From contig CAWDJZ010000007.1 of NCBI GenBank assembly GCA_963802765.1, positions 691,149-755,148 of the forward strand: a stretch of DNA of 64,000 nucleotides, read 5' to 3'. Of the stretch, positions 34,203 through 46,131 are shown in pieces. The DNA comes from Gaiellasilicea sp963802765. GTDB taxonomy: Bacteria; Actinomycetota; Thermoleophilia; Gaiellales; Gaiellaceae. Below the pieces are notes generated by a model. It searched no databases. It worked only from the letters and a program-made list of their open reading frames with translations, and was not told the origin of the DNA. Position 1 is the first letter of the stretch. Each line of letters begins with the position of its first letter. Made by a program: the position numbers and the translations under genes.

Positions 34203-34403
34203 ATGGAGCCGCAGCCGACCCCGAAGCTCAGCCTCGCCGGCGCTGGCTCCGTCCTGATCGGGGCGACGCTCGCCGTGATCGCCGTCGCAATCTTCGTCGG
34301 TTGGCTCTTCGGATCGGCCGCCTGGGGCTTCCTCGTCGGCACGATCCTGGGCATCCCCTTCGGGGTGTTCATGACATACAAGCGCTACGGACACGCATTG
34401 TGA
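34203..34403 (+). CDS. AtpZ/AtpI-like small membrane protein
   Basis: A 66-residue protein with two membrane helices (SVLIGATLAVIAVAIFVGWLF and a second ending GIPFGVFMTYKRYG). This length and the position just before an AtpI-like gene and atpB match the AtpZ (F0F1-ATPase gene 1) proteins, which help ATP synthase assembly and may carry Mg2+ or Ca2+. Assignment is by size, topology and place rather than a strong motif. Confidence 0.6.
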   Translation: MEPQPTPKLSLAGAGSVLIGATLAVIAVAIFVGWLFGSAAWGFLVGTILGIPFGVFMTYKRYGHAL

Positions 34404-34420
34404 CCCGCCGCCCCTCGCCA

Positions 34421-34534
34421 GCCGGCTCCGGCCGGGCAAAGCCGGCTCCGCCGGCTTCGCGCCGCTCGCGGCACCCGGCTCTCCGAGTCCGTACCTCCGT
34501 ACTGTCCTCTCCGGCCGTGCACCGCGAGCGGCGC
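34421..34534. repeat. Cluster of GC-rich inverted repeats upstream of the AtpI-like gene
   Basis: AAGCCGG-CTCCG-CCGGCTT forms a hairpin at 34439-34457. A larger imperfect stem pairs 34459-34474 (GCGCCGCTCGCGGCAC) with 34517-34534 (GTGCACCGCGAGCGGCGC), with a two-base bulge and a 42-base loop that holds GTAC-CTCC-GTAC. Nothing here looks coding. It could be a repeat element or a structured leader. Confidence 0.5.
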
Positions 34535-34550
34535 GCGAGGAACGGCGGGC

Positions 34551-34943
34551 ATGATGGCCGGCGCCTTCTCCACGCCGCGGCCGCTGCCGAGCCAGACGCT
34601 GCCGCTCGTCGCCGGCGCCGCCGTGATCGCGCTCGCGCTGCCGGTCTTCCTCGCGGCGGGCTGGGACCTGCGCGGCTGGGTGATCGGCGCGACGCTCTGG
34701 GCCGGCTCCCGTGGCCTCGCCTCGCTACTGACGCACCTGCGCCGAGGCATGGGTAACCTCGCCGGCTCTAGCGTGGTCGGCTTCGGAATGACCTTTCGCG
34801 CGCTCGCGGTGATGGTTGTGGTCGTCGCGCTCGCGGCAACGGACGCGCGGCTCGCGCTCGCGGCCACGCTCCTGTACGCGCTCGCATACACACTCGAGCT
34901 CGCCGTCGCGCTCGCGCTCTACTTCTCGGGAGAGCCCGCGTGA
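34551..34943 (+). CDS. AtpI-like ATP synthase accessory membrane protein
   Basis: A 130-residue protein with four hydrophobic segments, overlapping the atpB start by four bases. AtpI-like proteins assist c-ring assembly. Residue-level identity is weak (VVGFGMTFRALAVMVVVV, LALAATLLYALAYTLELAVAL), so the call rests on size, topology and the position before atpB. Confidence 0.6.
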   Translation: MMAGAFSTPRPLPSQTLPLVAGAAVIALALPVFLAAGWDLRGWVIGATLWAGSRGLASLLTHLRRGMGNLAGSSVVGFGMTFRALAVMVVVVALAATDARLALAATLLYALAYTLELAVALALYFSGEPA

Positions 34944-35831
34944 AGCGGCTCGGCGCCCTCGCGCTGACCCTCTGGCTCATCCTGCCGCAGGTCGCCCTCG
35001 CGTCCACGACCGAGAACGGCGAGGAGGAGTTCAATCCCGAGCACGACTTCGAGGTCGGCGAATGGATCCCGATCCACATCGGGCCGCTCGACCTCTCCGA
35101 TCAACAAAGCGGTGGCGTACCTGATCCTCGGCACGATCGTGACGATCGCGCTCGGAATCTTCCTGATGCGGGTCCGCATCGGCTCGAGGAACGAGGTCGG
35201 CCGGCGCCAGGCGGTGGGTGAGATGGTCTACGAGATCGCGCAGTCGCAAGTCGCCGAGCAGGGCCTGCCGTACAAGGCGATGGGGCGCTGGTTCCCGTAC
35301 GTGGCCAGCCTGATGCTGTTCATCTGGGTGATCAACATGCTCGGCTTCATCCCGCTGCCGCTCTCGAACGAGACGTTCGAGCTCTTCGGGATCGAGCTGC
35401 CGACGCTCGCCGTCTACGCGGCGACGTCGTCGATCAGCGTCACGCTCGCGCTCGCGCTGATGACCTTCGTCTTCACGCATGTCGAGGGCATTCGGTACAA
35501 CGGCCCCGTCAAGTACTTCAAGAGCTGGATCCCCGACGTGCCGAAGGGCCTGTACCCGCTGATCGTGCCGCTCGAGATCCTCGGCCAGTTCATGCGCCTG
35601 ATCAGCCTCTCGGTCCGTCTCTACGCCAACATGCTCGCCGGCCACATGCTGATCCTGACCTTCATCGGCCTGATCTTCGTGATCGGAAACCTGGCGATCG
35701 CCGTGGTCGCGGTCCCGGCCGCGGCCGCGTTCTACCTGTTCGAGGTCGTGATCGTCGTCTCGATCCAGGCATTCATCTTCGCCGCACTCTCTGCCATCTA
35801 CATCGGTTCGGCGATCGAGCCGGAGCATTAA
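34940..35831 (+). CDS. atpB: ATP synthase F0 subunit a, with a +1 frameshift
   Basis: Proton-channel subunit, about 296 residues. A GTG start is followed by a signal-like segment (LGALALTLWLILPQVALA). The core has IVPLEILGQFMRLISLSVRLYANMLAGH with the essential Arg (SLSVRLYAN), then VSIQAFIFAALSAIYIG. The two halves are in different frames: removing one base near 35099 turns LDLS into LDLSINKAVAYLILG without other change. An essential subunit is unlikely to be truly broken. Confidence 0.92.
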
Positions 35832-35841
35832 GGAGGAGTAC

Positions 35842-36102
35842 GTGTTCAATCTGCTTGCTCAGGAAGCCGCGAGCAACACCGACGCCGGCAAGGCGATCGC
35901 GCTGGCGCTCGGTATCGGCCTCGGCTCGCTCGGGGCCGGCATCGGCATCGGCAACATCTTCGGCTCGATGATCCAGGCCGTGGCGCGCCAGCCCGAGCTG
36001 CGCGGCGAGCTCACCGGGATCCAGTGGCTCGGCTTCGCGCTCACCGAGGCCGTCGTCTTCTACGGCCTGATCGGCGGCCTGCTCGCCTACGTGCTGGTCT
36101 AG
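35842..36102 (+). CDS. atpE: ATP synthase F0 subunit c
   Basis: An 86-residue two-helix c subunit. Helix 1 has GLGSLGAGIGIGN, the polar loop RQPEL, and helix 2 the ion-binding Glu69 in GFALTEAVVFYGLI. No Na+-type signature (paired Gln and Glu-Ser/Thr) is present, so it is probably H+-coupled. The N terminus before helix 1 is slightly long. Start GTG 35842 follows GGAGGAG. Confidence 0.95.
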   Translation: MFNLLAQEAASNTDAGKAIALALGIGLGSLGAGIGIGNIFGSMIQAVARQPELRGELTGIQWLGFALTEAVVFYGLIGGLLAYVLV

Positions 36103-36104
36103 AG

Positions 36105-36632
36105 ATGCTGCTCGCAGCCTCACCCCTGATCGAGGTCGTCCCGGGCCTGATGATCTGGACGCTCGTCTGCTTCGCGATCACGTTCTTCGTGCTCAAGAAG
36201 TTCGCGTTCGGCCCGATCCAGAAGACGATCGACGAGCGTCGTGACCGCATCCGCTCGTCGGTCGAGGAGGCCGAGCGCGCACGCGCCGAGGCTCGCCGGC
36301 TCCTGGAGGAGCACAAGCAGCTCATCGGCCAGGCGAAGTCCGAGGCGGGGGAGATCCTCGCAGAGGCTCGCAAGGTGGCCGACGCGCAGCGCGAGCGCGC
36401 TCGCGAGGAGGCGGAGGCCGACCGGCAGCGCCGGCTCGAGGACACGCGCAAGCAAATCGAGACCGAGACGGTCCGCGCGCTCGAGCAGATTCGCGCCGAG
36501 GTGGCCGACCTGACGCTCGTTGCGACGGCGAAGGTGACGGGGAAGGTGCTCGACCGCGACGACCATCGTCGGCTGATCGACCAGGCGATCGGCGAGCTCG
36601 ACTTCTCGGCTCTGGAGCGTGAGCGGGTCTAG
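36105..36632 (+). CDS. atpF: ATP synthase F0 subunit b
   Basis: Stator subunit, 175 residues: one N-terminal membrane helix (PGLMIWTLVCFAITFFVL), then a long charged coiled coil rich in Arg, Glu and Ala. It binds F1 through AtpH, encoded next with a one-base overlap. Confidence 0.94.
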   Translation: MLLAASPLIEVVPGLMIWTLVCFAITFFVLKKFAFGPIQKTIDERRDRIRSSVEEAERARAEARRLLEEHKQLIGQAKSEAGEILAEARKVADAQRERAREEAEADRQRRLEDTRKQIETETVRALEQIRAEVADLTLVATAKVTGKVLDRDDHRRLIDQAIGELDFSALERERV

Positions 36633-37165
36633 TGGCGGTCGCACACCGGATGTACGCGCGGTCGCTCTTCCAGGCCGCCAAGGATGCGGGCAAGCTGGAC
36701 GTCGTCCACACGGAGCTCGGCGACTTCGCCGCCGCGATCGCCGAGGTGCCGGAGCTGCGGCGCGTGCTCGCGAACCCCGAGCTCGACCCGCAGCAGAAGG
36801 CGGCGGTCCTGGGCGAGATCCTGGGCGACGCGGACGAGCTCGTCCGCAACTTTGTCCTGCTCGTCTCCGAAAAGGGCCGTGCAGGTGAGATCGAAGAGAT
36901 CCAGCGCGAGCTCGACGCGCTCGTCGCCGCCGAGCAGCGCCGGCTCACCGTCGAGCTCACTACCGCCTACGAGCTGTCCGACGAGGAGGCCGCTGCAATT
37001 CTCAAGAAGATCGAGCAGTCCTCCGGCCGCGCCGTCGAGGCGACTCGCAGGGTCGACCCGAAATTGATCGGCGGCATCGTCCTCCAGGCCGGCTCGCTGC
37101 GCGTCGACGCGAGCGTGCGCGGCCGCTTGAACCAACTTCGTACCGAGCTCGTGACAAGGAGATAG
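36632..37165 (+). CDS. atpH: ATP synthase F1 subunit delta
   Basis: A 177-residue delta subunit joining b to the alpha subunits. N-terminal helices AHRMYARSLFQAAKDAG, and a C-terminal domain with VEATRRVDPKLIGGIVLQAGSLRVDASVRGRLNQL, both typical. The GTG start uses the last G of the atpF stop (TAGTG). Confidence 0.94.
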   Translation: MAVAHRMYARSLFQAAKDAGKLDVVHTELGDFAAAIAEVPELRRVLANPELDPQQKAAVLGEILGDADELVRNFVLLVSEKGRAGEIEEIQRELDALVAAEQRRLTVELTTAYELSDEEAAAILKKIEQSSGRAVEATRRVDPKLIGGIVLQAGSLRVDASVRGRLNQLRTELVTRR

Positions 37166-37171
37166 AGAAAC

Positions 37172-38701
<1,530 letters not shown>

Positions 38702-38702
<1 letters not shown>

Positions 38703-39592
38703 TGGCTTCGGTCCAGGACCTGAAGCGGCGCGTCCGCTCCGTCAAGAACACGCGCAAGATCACGAAGGCGATGGAGCTCGTCGCCTCGGCCCGCCTGCGC
38801 CGCGCGCAGACGCGGATCGAGGCGATGCGGCCCTACGCCGAGACGATGCGCGAGCTGATCGCGGGCGTCGGCCGTGCGAGCGCGTCCGTGCGCGGGCTGC
38901 CGCTCCTGCAGCAGCGCGACGAGGAGAAGACGGTCGCGGTGATCGCCCTGACGGGCGACCGCGGGCTCGCAGGCCCGTTCAACGCCCAGATCATCCGGCG
39001 CTCGTTCGCCCTCGAGCGCCAGCTGCGTGGGGAGGGGAAGCAGGTCCGCTTCGTCGCCGTCGGCAAGAAGGGCCGCTCGACGTTCGCGTTCCGGCGCTAC
39101 GAGACTGCCGCGGAGTACGTCGGCTTCACCGACCGGCCGGCCTACGCCGACGCGCAGGCGATCGCGCACCGCGTCGGCGAGCTCTACATCGAGGGCGAGA
39201 TCGACCGGGCGGTGCTCGTCTACAACGCCTACGTCTCGCCGCTCGTCCAGACGGTGACCGAGCAGGATCTGCTGCCGATCTCGGCCGACATCCTCGAGAC
39301 CGACGAGGAGGAGCGCCGCGACGACGCGCTGCGCGGCGACTTCATCTTCGAGCCCGAGCCGGAGGAGATCCTGGCCCGGCTGCTGCCCGTCTACCTCGAG
39401 ACGCAGGTGTACCGCGCGCTGCTCGAGTCGGCGGCGTCGGAGCAAGGCGCGAGGATGACCGCGATGCGGAACGCCTCGAAGAACGCCGGCGAGCTGATCG
39501 ACTCGCTGACGCTGCAGATGAACCGCGCGCGCCAGGCCGAGATCACGCAGGAGATCCTCGAGGTCGTCGCAGGCGCCGAGGCACTGACCTAG
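38702..39592 (+). CDS. atpG: ATP synthase F1 subunit gamma
   Basis: Central rotor shaft, 296 residues, intact. The ends are the coiled-coil helices: VQDLKRRVRSVKNTRKITKAMELVASARLRRAQ at the N terminus (quoted in part) and MRNASKNAGELIDSLTLQMN near the C terminus; VIALTGDRGLAGPFNAQ is the Rossmann-like core. Its ATG overlaps the atpA stop (TGATG). atpD does not follow; a peptide transporter does. Confidence 0.95.
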
Positions 39593-39634
39593 GCATCCAG
39601 CCGGCCCGTAAACGGCGTACTAACAATCGCAGGT

Positions 39635-39654
39635 CGCGAACGTCCAAGTTCGCG
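39635..39654 (+). terminator. Stem-loop after atpG
   Basis: CGCGAAC (39635-39641) pairs perfectly with GTTCGCG (39648-39654) around a six-base loop, 43 bases after the atpG stop and 53 before the solute-binding protein. No clear U tract. It may end the first ATP synthase transcript. Confidence 0.4.
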
Positions 39655-39706
39655 TGACCGGTCGAAAGGTCGATCGGCGAACGCTCCAATCGGGGAGGAA
39701 GAAGGA

Positions 39707-41354
39707 ATGCGTAAACGCACGTTTTGGCTCCTGTTCGGCGCGCTTGCCGCCGTCATGAGCCTGAGCGCGTCGAGTGCCGTTGCGGCCGTCGACGCGAAGC
39801 CGCAGGCGGCTGCCGCCGCCGGCGGAACGGTGATCTTCGGCGCGGATCAGGAGCCGAGGACGCTGAACACGCTCACCGTCGAGGGTAACGCGCTGTGGGG
39901 CAGCCTGGTCCTCCAGCCCGTGATCACCTTCGGAAGCAAGTACAACGCCAAGGGCGTGCTCATCCACGACCTGCTCGAGAAGCCTGTGCTGAACAGCGAG
40001 AAGCCGCAGGTGGTCACGTACAAGCTCAAGCAGGCCGCGAAGTGGAGTGACAACAAGCCGATGACGGCCGACGACATGATCTTCACGTTCCAGCAGATCA
40101 TGAACCCGAACAACACGATCGCCTCGCGCATCGGCTTCGAGGACATCGCGCGGTTGCAGAAGGTGGACGCGAAGACGGTCCGCGCCACCTTCAAGAAGCC
40201 GTATGCGTTCTGGGAGTCGCTGTGGGGCCGCATCTTCCCGTCGTACCCGGCGGGCGGCGTCGCAGGTCAGACCTTCGACCAGGCGTGGCGCAACGGCCCT
40301 CCGGTCGCGAACGGCCCGTTCCGCCTGGCCAGCTGGGACCGCGGGACGCAGATGGTGCTCACGCGCAACCCGAACTACTGGGGCAAGAAGGCGAACGTGA
40401 ACTCGATCGTCTTCCGCTTCATCCCGGACACGAACACGCAGTTCCAGGCGATGCGCGGCGGCGAGGTCAACATCATCAACCCGCAGCCGCAGAACGCGAT
40501 CGCGGACCTCAAGAAGCAGAGCAACCTCAACGTGCAGACGGGCAGCCAGTTCACCTGGGAGCACGTCGACTTCCAGCTCGGCGCCGGCGGTCATCCGGCT
40601 CTGAAGAAGAAGTTCGTCCGTGAGGCGATCGTGACCGGCATCAACCGCGCCCAGATCCGCACGGTTGCCTACAAGGAGATCGCCCCCAACCTGCCCGCGC
40701 TCAACAACGTCATCTACAAGAACTTCCAGTCCGAGTACGTGGGGCACAAGTACCAGCCGTACGGCTTCAGCCAGAAGAAGGCGATCGAGCTGCTGCGCTC
40801 GAACGGCTGCACCGGCGGCCCGGCGACTCCGTCGGCCCGGAACAACGACATCTACTCGTGCCCGGGCGTCGGCAAGCTCGAGTTCGACTTCCATTCGACG
40901 GCCGGCAACCTGTCGCGTGAGACCTCGTTCGCGGTCATGCAGCGGCAGCTGAAGAGCGTCGGCATCCAGCTGAACGCGAGGTTCACGCTGACCGCTCTGA
41001 CGGTGACGCTGCCGACGAGGAACTGGGACATCATGCTGTACGCGTGGGTCGGCAGCCCGGAGACCGGCGGTTCCGTGAACATCCATCGCTGCGGTGGGAC
41101 GCAGAACCACCAGAACTACTGCAGCCGGCCTGTGTCTCGCCTGCTCCTCAAGAGCAACGAGACGCTCAACGAGCAGGCAGCGGACCAAGCTCCTGAACGA
41201 GGCCGACCGGCTGATGGCGTCGCACGTCGTCACGCTGCCGCTCTTCGCCCGGCCTGGGTACCTGATCCACGACAAGAAGCTCACGGGCGCCCTGTTCAAC
41301 CCGACGAACACGGCAGCCACTTGGAACACCCAGGACTGGGCCTTCGCCGGCTAG
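39707..41354 (+). CDS. Family 5 (oligo/dipeptide) solute-binding protein, transporter 1, with a +1 frameshift
   Basis: About 548 residues. A Sec signal peptide (LLFGALAAVMSLSASSAVAA) lacks a lipobox cysteine, unlike the paralogue at 57995. Family signatures are YKLKQAAKWSDNKPMTADDMI and NGPFRLASWDRG, with a late GYLIHDKKLTG. At about 41183 one extra base shifts the last 57 codons; the second frame resumes with KLLNEADRLMASHVVTLPLFARPG. It delivers a peptide-like substrate to the permease encoded downstream. RBS GGGGAGGAAG. Confidence 0.88.
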
Positions 41355-41416
41355 TCCAACCTGCGATAGCGTCCACACGGCACACAACGGACGCACAGAT
41401 CGACACCAGCACGAAG

Positions 41417-41446
41417 GAGCCCGCCCCCGCACCGGGGGGCGGGCTC
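41417..41446 (+). terminator. Strong stem-loop between solute-binding protein and permease genes
   Basis: A perfect 12-base GC-rich stem (41417-41428 with 41435-41446) and a six-base loop. Such a hairpin after a binding-protein gene usually limits read-through or protects the 5' message, giving excess binding protein. Confidence 0.65.
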
Positions 41447-41478
41447 CGGTTCCGTCTCACCAGGGAAGCGAGCGCACC

Positions 41479-42445
41479 GTGACTACTTTCATTCTCCGCC
41501 GGCTGCTCTACAGCATCCCCGTCCTCTTCGCTGCCAGCTTCCTCGTCTTCGCGATGGTCTCCGCCACGGGCGACCCGCTCGGAACGCTGAAGATGACGCC
41601 GAACATCTCGCAGCAGACGATCGACCACATCACCGAGAAGAAGCATCTCGACGAGCCGATCCCCGTGCGCTACGTCTACTGGCTCGAGGAGGCCGTGACC
41701 GAGAAGTTCGGCTCGACGATCATCGGCGAGCGGCGGATCTGGGACGATCTCGGCCGCGTGCTCAGCGAACACGCTGCAGCTCGTGATCGCCGCCGAGCTG
41801 ATCGCGATCATCCTCGCGGTGTTCATCGGCGTCTACTCCGCCGTGCGCCAGTACTCCCTCTTCGACTACGGCGCGACCACCTTCAGCTTCCTGGGGCTCT
41901 CGACGCCGGTCTTCTGGCTCGCCCTGATGCTGCAGGTGCTCGTCGTGAACATCTTCCTCGCCTACGACATACGCATCTTCTACGTCTCCAACCTCAGCTC
42001 GCCCGACCCGGACAACTTCCTGCTCGACCGCGCCCAGCACCTGGCGCTGCCGGTGATCGTGCTCGCCGTCGCGAGCATCGCGCAGTACAGCCGCTTCATG
42101 CGCGCCTCGATGCTCGAGGTGATCAACTCCGACTACGTGCGCACGGCGCGGGCGAAGGGGCTGCCGGAGCGCACCGTGATCATGAAGCACGCGTTCCGGA
42201 ACGCGCTCATCCCGCTCACGACCGTGGTCGCGCTCAATTTCGGCGGCCTTCTCGGCGGTGTCATCATCACCGAGACGATCTTCGGCCTGGACGGGATGGG
42301 CCTCTACTTCATCAAGGCGCTGAACGACACCGATCCGTATCCGATCATGGCGTGGCTTGCGATCACGTCGGTCGCGATCGTGCTCTTCAACCTGATCGCC
42401 GACATCGCCTACGGCTACCTCGATCCGCGCGTCCGCTATGAGTGA
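41479..42445 (+). CDS. Dipeptide/oligopeptide ABC permease B, transporter 1, with a +1 frameshift
   Basis: About 321 residues with an N-terminal helix (FILRRLLYSIPVLFAASFLV) and five more. The ABC-contact EAA loop is VINSDYVRTARAKGLPERTV, then HAFRNALIPLTT. One extra base at 41767 splits the frame after DDLGRVLS; the continuation is NTLQLVIAAELIAIILAV. The following permease gene overlaps it by eight bases. Confidence 0.9.
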
Positions 42446-43434
42446 GCGCCGCTCCCAGCCGCCGCACATGGAGCAGTCGCCGGGCAGCCTTGTCTTCCCC
42501 GGCGACCCGCTGCCCGCGGTGGCGGCCGAGGACGATGTCCATCTCGCCCACGAGAGCGGCCTCGAGCTGCAGGCGCGCAGCCAGTGGGGCTACGCACTGC
42601 GGCGCTTCCTGCGGCACCGCCTTGCGATGGGAAGCCTCGTCGTGCTGCTCTCCCTCGCCATCGTCGCGATCTTCGCCGACTTCTTCGCGCCCTACCCGTT
42701 CGACGAGCCGGACTTCCTCAACATCACGATTCCCCCGACGACGGAGGGCAAGCACTACTTCGGCACCGACTTCCTCGGCCGCGACACCCTCAGCCGGGTC
42801 ATCTACGGGCTGCGGACCTCGCTCTGGGTGGCGCTCGTCGTCTCGCTGCTCGCGACGGTGATCGGCACGACGATCGGCGCAATCGCCGGGTACTTCGGCG
42901 GCTGGGTCGACAACGGCCTGATGCGGTTGACCGATCTCGTCCTGACCCTTCCCGGCCTCGCCGTCCTGCTCACGCTCTCCGTGTACCTGGGCCAGGGCGA
43001 CCCGCTCCGCGTCGCCGTCATCCTGGCGCTCCTGTTCTGGACGGGCTTCGCGCGCATCGTCCGCGGGACGTTCCTGTCGCTTGCGAGAGAAGGAGTTCGT
43101 CGAGGCGGCGAAGGCGTCCGGCGCCGGCGACGGGCGGATCATCGTCCGCCACATGCTCCCGAACGCGGTCGGGCCGATCATCGTGAACGCGACGCTGATC
43201 GTCGCCGCTGCGATCCTCACCGAGGCCGCTCTGGCGTTCCTCGGCTTCGGCGTGCAGCCGCCGAACCCCGCCCTCGGCGTCCTCATCGACGAGGGCCAGG
43301 GCGAGGGCCTCAAGTTCTGGTGGCTCGTCACGTTCCCGGGCCTCGTGATCGTGCTGATCGCGCTCTGCATCAACTTCATCGGCGACGGCCTGCGCGACGC
43401 GCTCGATCCCACCCAGAGGCGGATCCGTGCCTGA
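42438..43434 (+). CDS. Dipeptide/oligopeptide ABC permease C, transporter 1, with a +1 frameshift
   Basis: About 331 residues. GTDFLGRDTLSRVIYGLRTS is the DppC/OppC N-terminal signature, and the EAA loop EFVEAAKASGAGDGRIIVRH follows the shift. The extra base at 43083 lies between GTFLSL and REKEFVEAA. The tail DGLRDALDPTQRR is typical. Forms the channel with the permease before it. Confidence 0.9.
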
Positions 43435-44468
43435 GCCGGTTCTGTCCGTCAAGGATCTCGTCGTCGAGTTCTCGACCGAGGACGGGATCGTGCACGCCGT
43501 CAACGGCGTGAGCTACGAGGTCCTTCCCGGGCGAGGTGCTCGGCGTCGTCGGCGAGTCCGGCTCGGGCAAGAGCGTCAGCGTGATGTCGCTGCTCGGGCT
43601 GATCCCGCAGCCTCCCGGAAAGATCACGAGCGGAGAGGCCCTCTTCGACGGCCGCGACCTGCTGAAGATGCCGAAGAAGCAGCTGCGCCAGGTGCGCGGT
43701 GACGACGTCGCGATGATCTTCCAGGACCCGATGACGTCGCTCAACCCGGTGCTCAGGATCGGCGACCAGCTCGTCGGAGGCGATCTCGACCCACCGGCCG
43801 CAGCTGAAGGGCGACCAGGTGAAGCAGCGGGTGATCGAGCTGCTCGAGCTCGTCGGCGTCCCGAACCCGGCGGCCCGCTACACGCAGTACCCGCACGAGT
43901 TCTCGGGCGGGATGCGGCAGCGCGCGATGATCGCGATGGCGATCGCGAACGAGCCGAAGCTCCTGATCGCCGACGAGCCGACGACGGCGCTCGACGTCAC
44001 CATCCAGGCGCAGGTGATCGAGGTGCTCAAGGCGGCGCAGCAGGAGACGCACGCCGCCACGATCCTGATCACGCACGACCTCGGGCCTCGTCGCCGAGCT
44101 CTGCGACCGCGTGATCGTGATGTACGCCGGCCGCATCGTCGAGATGGGCGACATCTTCACGATCTTCGCGAACCCCCGGCACCCGTACACGGTCGGCCTG
44201 ATGCAGAGCCTGCCGCGGCTCGCCGCCGAGAACGACTGGCTCCGCCCGATCGCCGGCCAGCCGCCGAGCATGCTCAACATGCCGCCCGGGTGCGCGTTCC
44301 ATCCGCGCTGCTTCCTCGTCGCAGGGCCGCGCGCTCTGCCGGACGGAGGTGCCCGATCTGCGTCGCATCGACGAGCGCGAGCACCTGACGCGCTGCCACT
44401 TCGCAGAGGAGCTGCACGGACACGGCGCCGCCACCACTGCCGCCGGCGTCGGGGAGGGGATTGCATGA
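43427..44468 (+). CDS. Peptide ABC transporter ATPase D, transporter 1, with four +1 frameshifts
   Basis: About 345 residues when four extra bases are removed. Walker A GESGSGKSVSVMSLLG, Q-loop FQDPMTSLNP, signature FSGGMRQRAMIA, Walker B LLIADEPTTALDV, and the C-terminal peptide-transporter domain with Cys in AFHPRCFL, LCRTEV and TRCHFAEE. The shifts lie near 43529 (after LPG), 43776 (after DQLV), 44083 (after THDL) and 44321 (after CFLV). All are +1, and each restored joint gives family-typical sequence. Probably cytosolic, bound to the two permeases. Confidence 0.88.
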
Positions 44469-45551
44469 GCGAGGTCGTCGAGCAGATCCACGAGCGCCGC
44501 GCGGAGGGTGACGAGATCCTCCGCGTCGAGGGCCTCGTCAAGTACTTCCCGATCCGCGGCGGCCTCCTGAAGCGCCAGATCGGCCAGGTCCATGCGGTCG
44601 ACGGCGTCGACCTCAGCGTGCGCGCCGGCGAGACGCTCGGCGTCGTCGGCGAGTCCGGCTGCGGCAAGACAACGCTCGGGCGGACGATCATGAAGCTGAC
44701 GGAGCCCACGGCCGGCAAGATCTTCTTCAACGGGCGCGACGTCACCGGTTTCTCGCGGCGCCAGATGCGCGAGGTGCGGCGGGAGATGCAGATCGTCTTC
44801 CAGGATCCCTACGCGTCGCTCAACCCACGCATGACTGTGCGCGAGATCGTCGCCGAGCCGCTGCGCATCAACGGGCTGTACAGGCGCGGGCGGCCGGGCA
44901 CGGATCGAGGAGCTGCTGCGCACGGTCGGCCTCTCGCCGGAGCACGGCAACCGCTTCCCGCACGAGTTCTCGGGCGGTCAGCGGCAGCGGATCGGCATCG
45001 CACGCTCGCTCGCCCTGAATCCGCAGCTCCTCGTCCTCGACGAGCCCGTGTCGGCGCTCGACGTCTCGATTCGCGCCCAGGTGATCAATCTGCTCGAGTC
45101 GCTCCAGCACGATTTCGGCCTGACGTATGTCTTCGTTGCGCACGACCTCTCGGTCGTCAGGCATGTCTCCGACCGCGTCGCCGTCATGTACCTGGGCAAG
45201 ATCGTCGAGATCGGGACGCGGGAGCAGATCTACGAGCGCCCGACGCATCCCTACCCGCAGGCGCTCCTGTCGGCCGTGCCGATCGACGACCCGACCCAGC
45301 GCGGCCAGCGGCAGCGGATCATCCTGCGCGGGGACGTGCCGAGCCCGGCGAACCCGCCCTCCGGCTGCCGGTTCCGCACCCGGTGCTGGAAGGCGCAGGA
45401 GATCTGCGCGGTGGAGGAGCCCGCGCTGATCGACCGCGGCCACGGCCACCTGAGCGCCTGTCACTTCGCCGAGCCGATGGCCGTCCTCAAGACCGACCCC
45501 TCGACGAACGGTGCCCAGCCGGTCCCGGCGGCCGGGTTGCCGCAGGTCTAG
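44465..45551 (+). CDS. Peptide ABC transporter ATPase F, transporter 1, with a +1 frameshift
   Basis: About 361 residues. Walker A GESGCGKTTLGRTIM, Q-loop FQDPYASLNPRM, signature FSGGQRQRIGIARSLA, Walker B LLVLDEPVSALDV, and the Cys-rich C-terminal domain (GCRFRTRCWKAQEICAVEEP). One extra base at about 44891-44898 separates NGLYRRGR from ARIEELLRTVGLSPEHGNRF. The ATG overlaps the previous stop (ATGA). Confidence 0.9.
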
Positions 45552-45566
45552 CTGGGCCGCGAGGCT

Positions 45567-46059
45567 CTAGCTCCCGCCGCCCCGCCGGAGCGGGAGCACG
45601 TCGACTCCGTCGGCGCGCAGGTCGTCGAGCGCGGCCTGGACCGTGTCCCAGGTCTCGAAGACGAGCGTCTCCACCTGGGAGCCGGCGCCTCCGGTCTCCC
45701 CGCTCTGAACGAGCTCGATCGAGTTCGCGGCGGCGTCCATCTCCTTCGACATGGCGGTGAGCGCCACGGCGAGGCGGCCGCGCTCCTCCGTCAGGTCATC
45801 CGGCGCCTCCGTGCCCGCGATCGTCGTGGAGGCAGCCGCGAGCCTGTCGCCGTTCCTCCGCAGCCGGACGATCAGATCGTCCATCGACGACGGCCGCTTG
45901 ATGTATGCGAGCGCGCCGTCTGCGGTGTTGCGCGCCGCGACGACCTCCTCCTCGAAGGCGTCCTTCGTCTCGTCGCCACCGCCACAGCCGGCGGCGACGA
46001 GAGCGACGAGCGCGAGCGGCGATCGCGCCGACGCGCAGTCGGGTAGAGACGAGCCGCAT
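45567..46059 (-). CDS. Small secreted lipoprotein, with a +1 frameshift in the signal peptide
   Basis: About 163 residues. Start ATG 46059, then MRLVSTRLRVGAIA and, in the next frame, LALVALVAAGCGGGDETKDAF, giving a clear lipobox (VAAGC). The extra base at 46017 sits in the signal peptide. The mature part is alpha-helical (ALTAMSKEMDAAANSIEL, ETWDTVQAALDDLRADGVDV). No known domain. It stands alone on the minus strand between the transporter and atpD. Confidence 0.65.
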
Positions 46060-46067
46060 GGGCCCTC

Positions 46068-46073
46068 AGGGTA
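46068..46073 (-). promoter_or_regulatory. -10 box of the lipoprotein gene
   Basis: Minus-strand TACCCT ends eight bases before the ATG at 46059. Confidence 0.4.
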
Positions 46074-46131
46074 GCAACGGCAATGCGCGGTTTATGGCTA
46101 ACTTTGGCCGTACAGGGACGTCAGAGGAGAC

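Noticed and set aside
39707..45551. Transporter 1 as a set of true pseudogenes
   Set aside because: Its frameshifts have the same form as those in atpA, atpB and atpD, there are no nonsense changes, and the domains are fully conserved. This fits sequence error better than decay.
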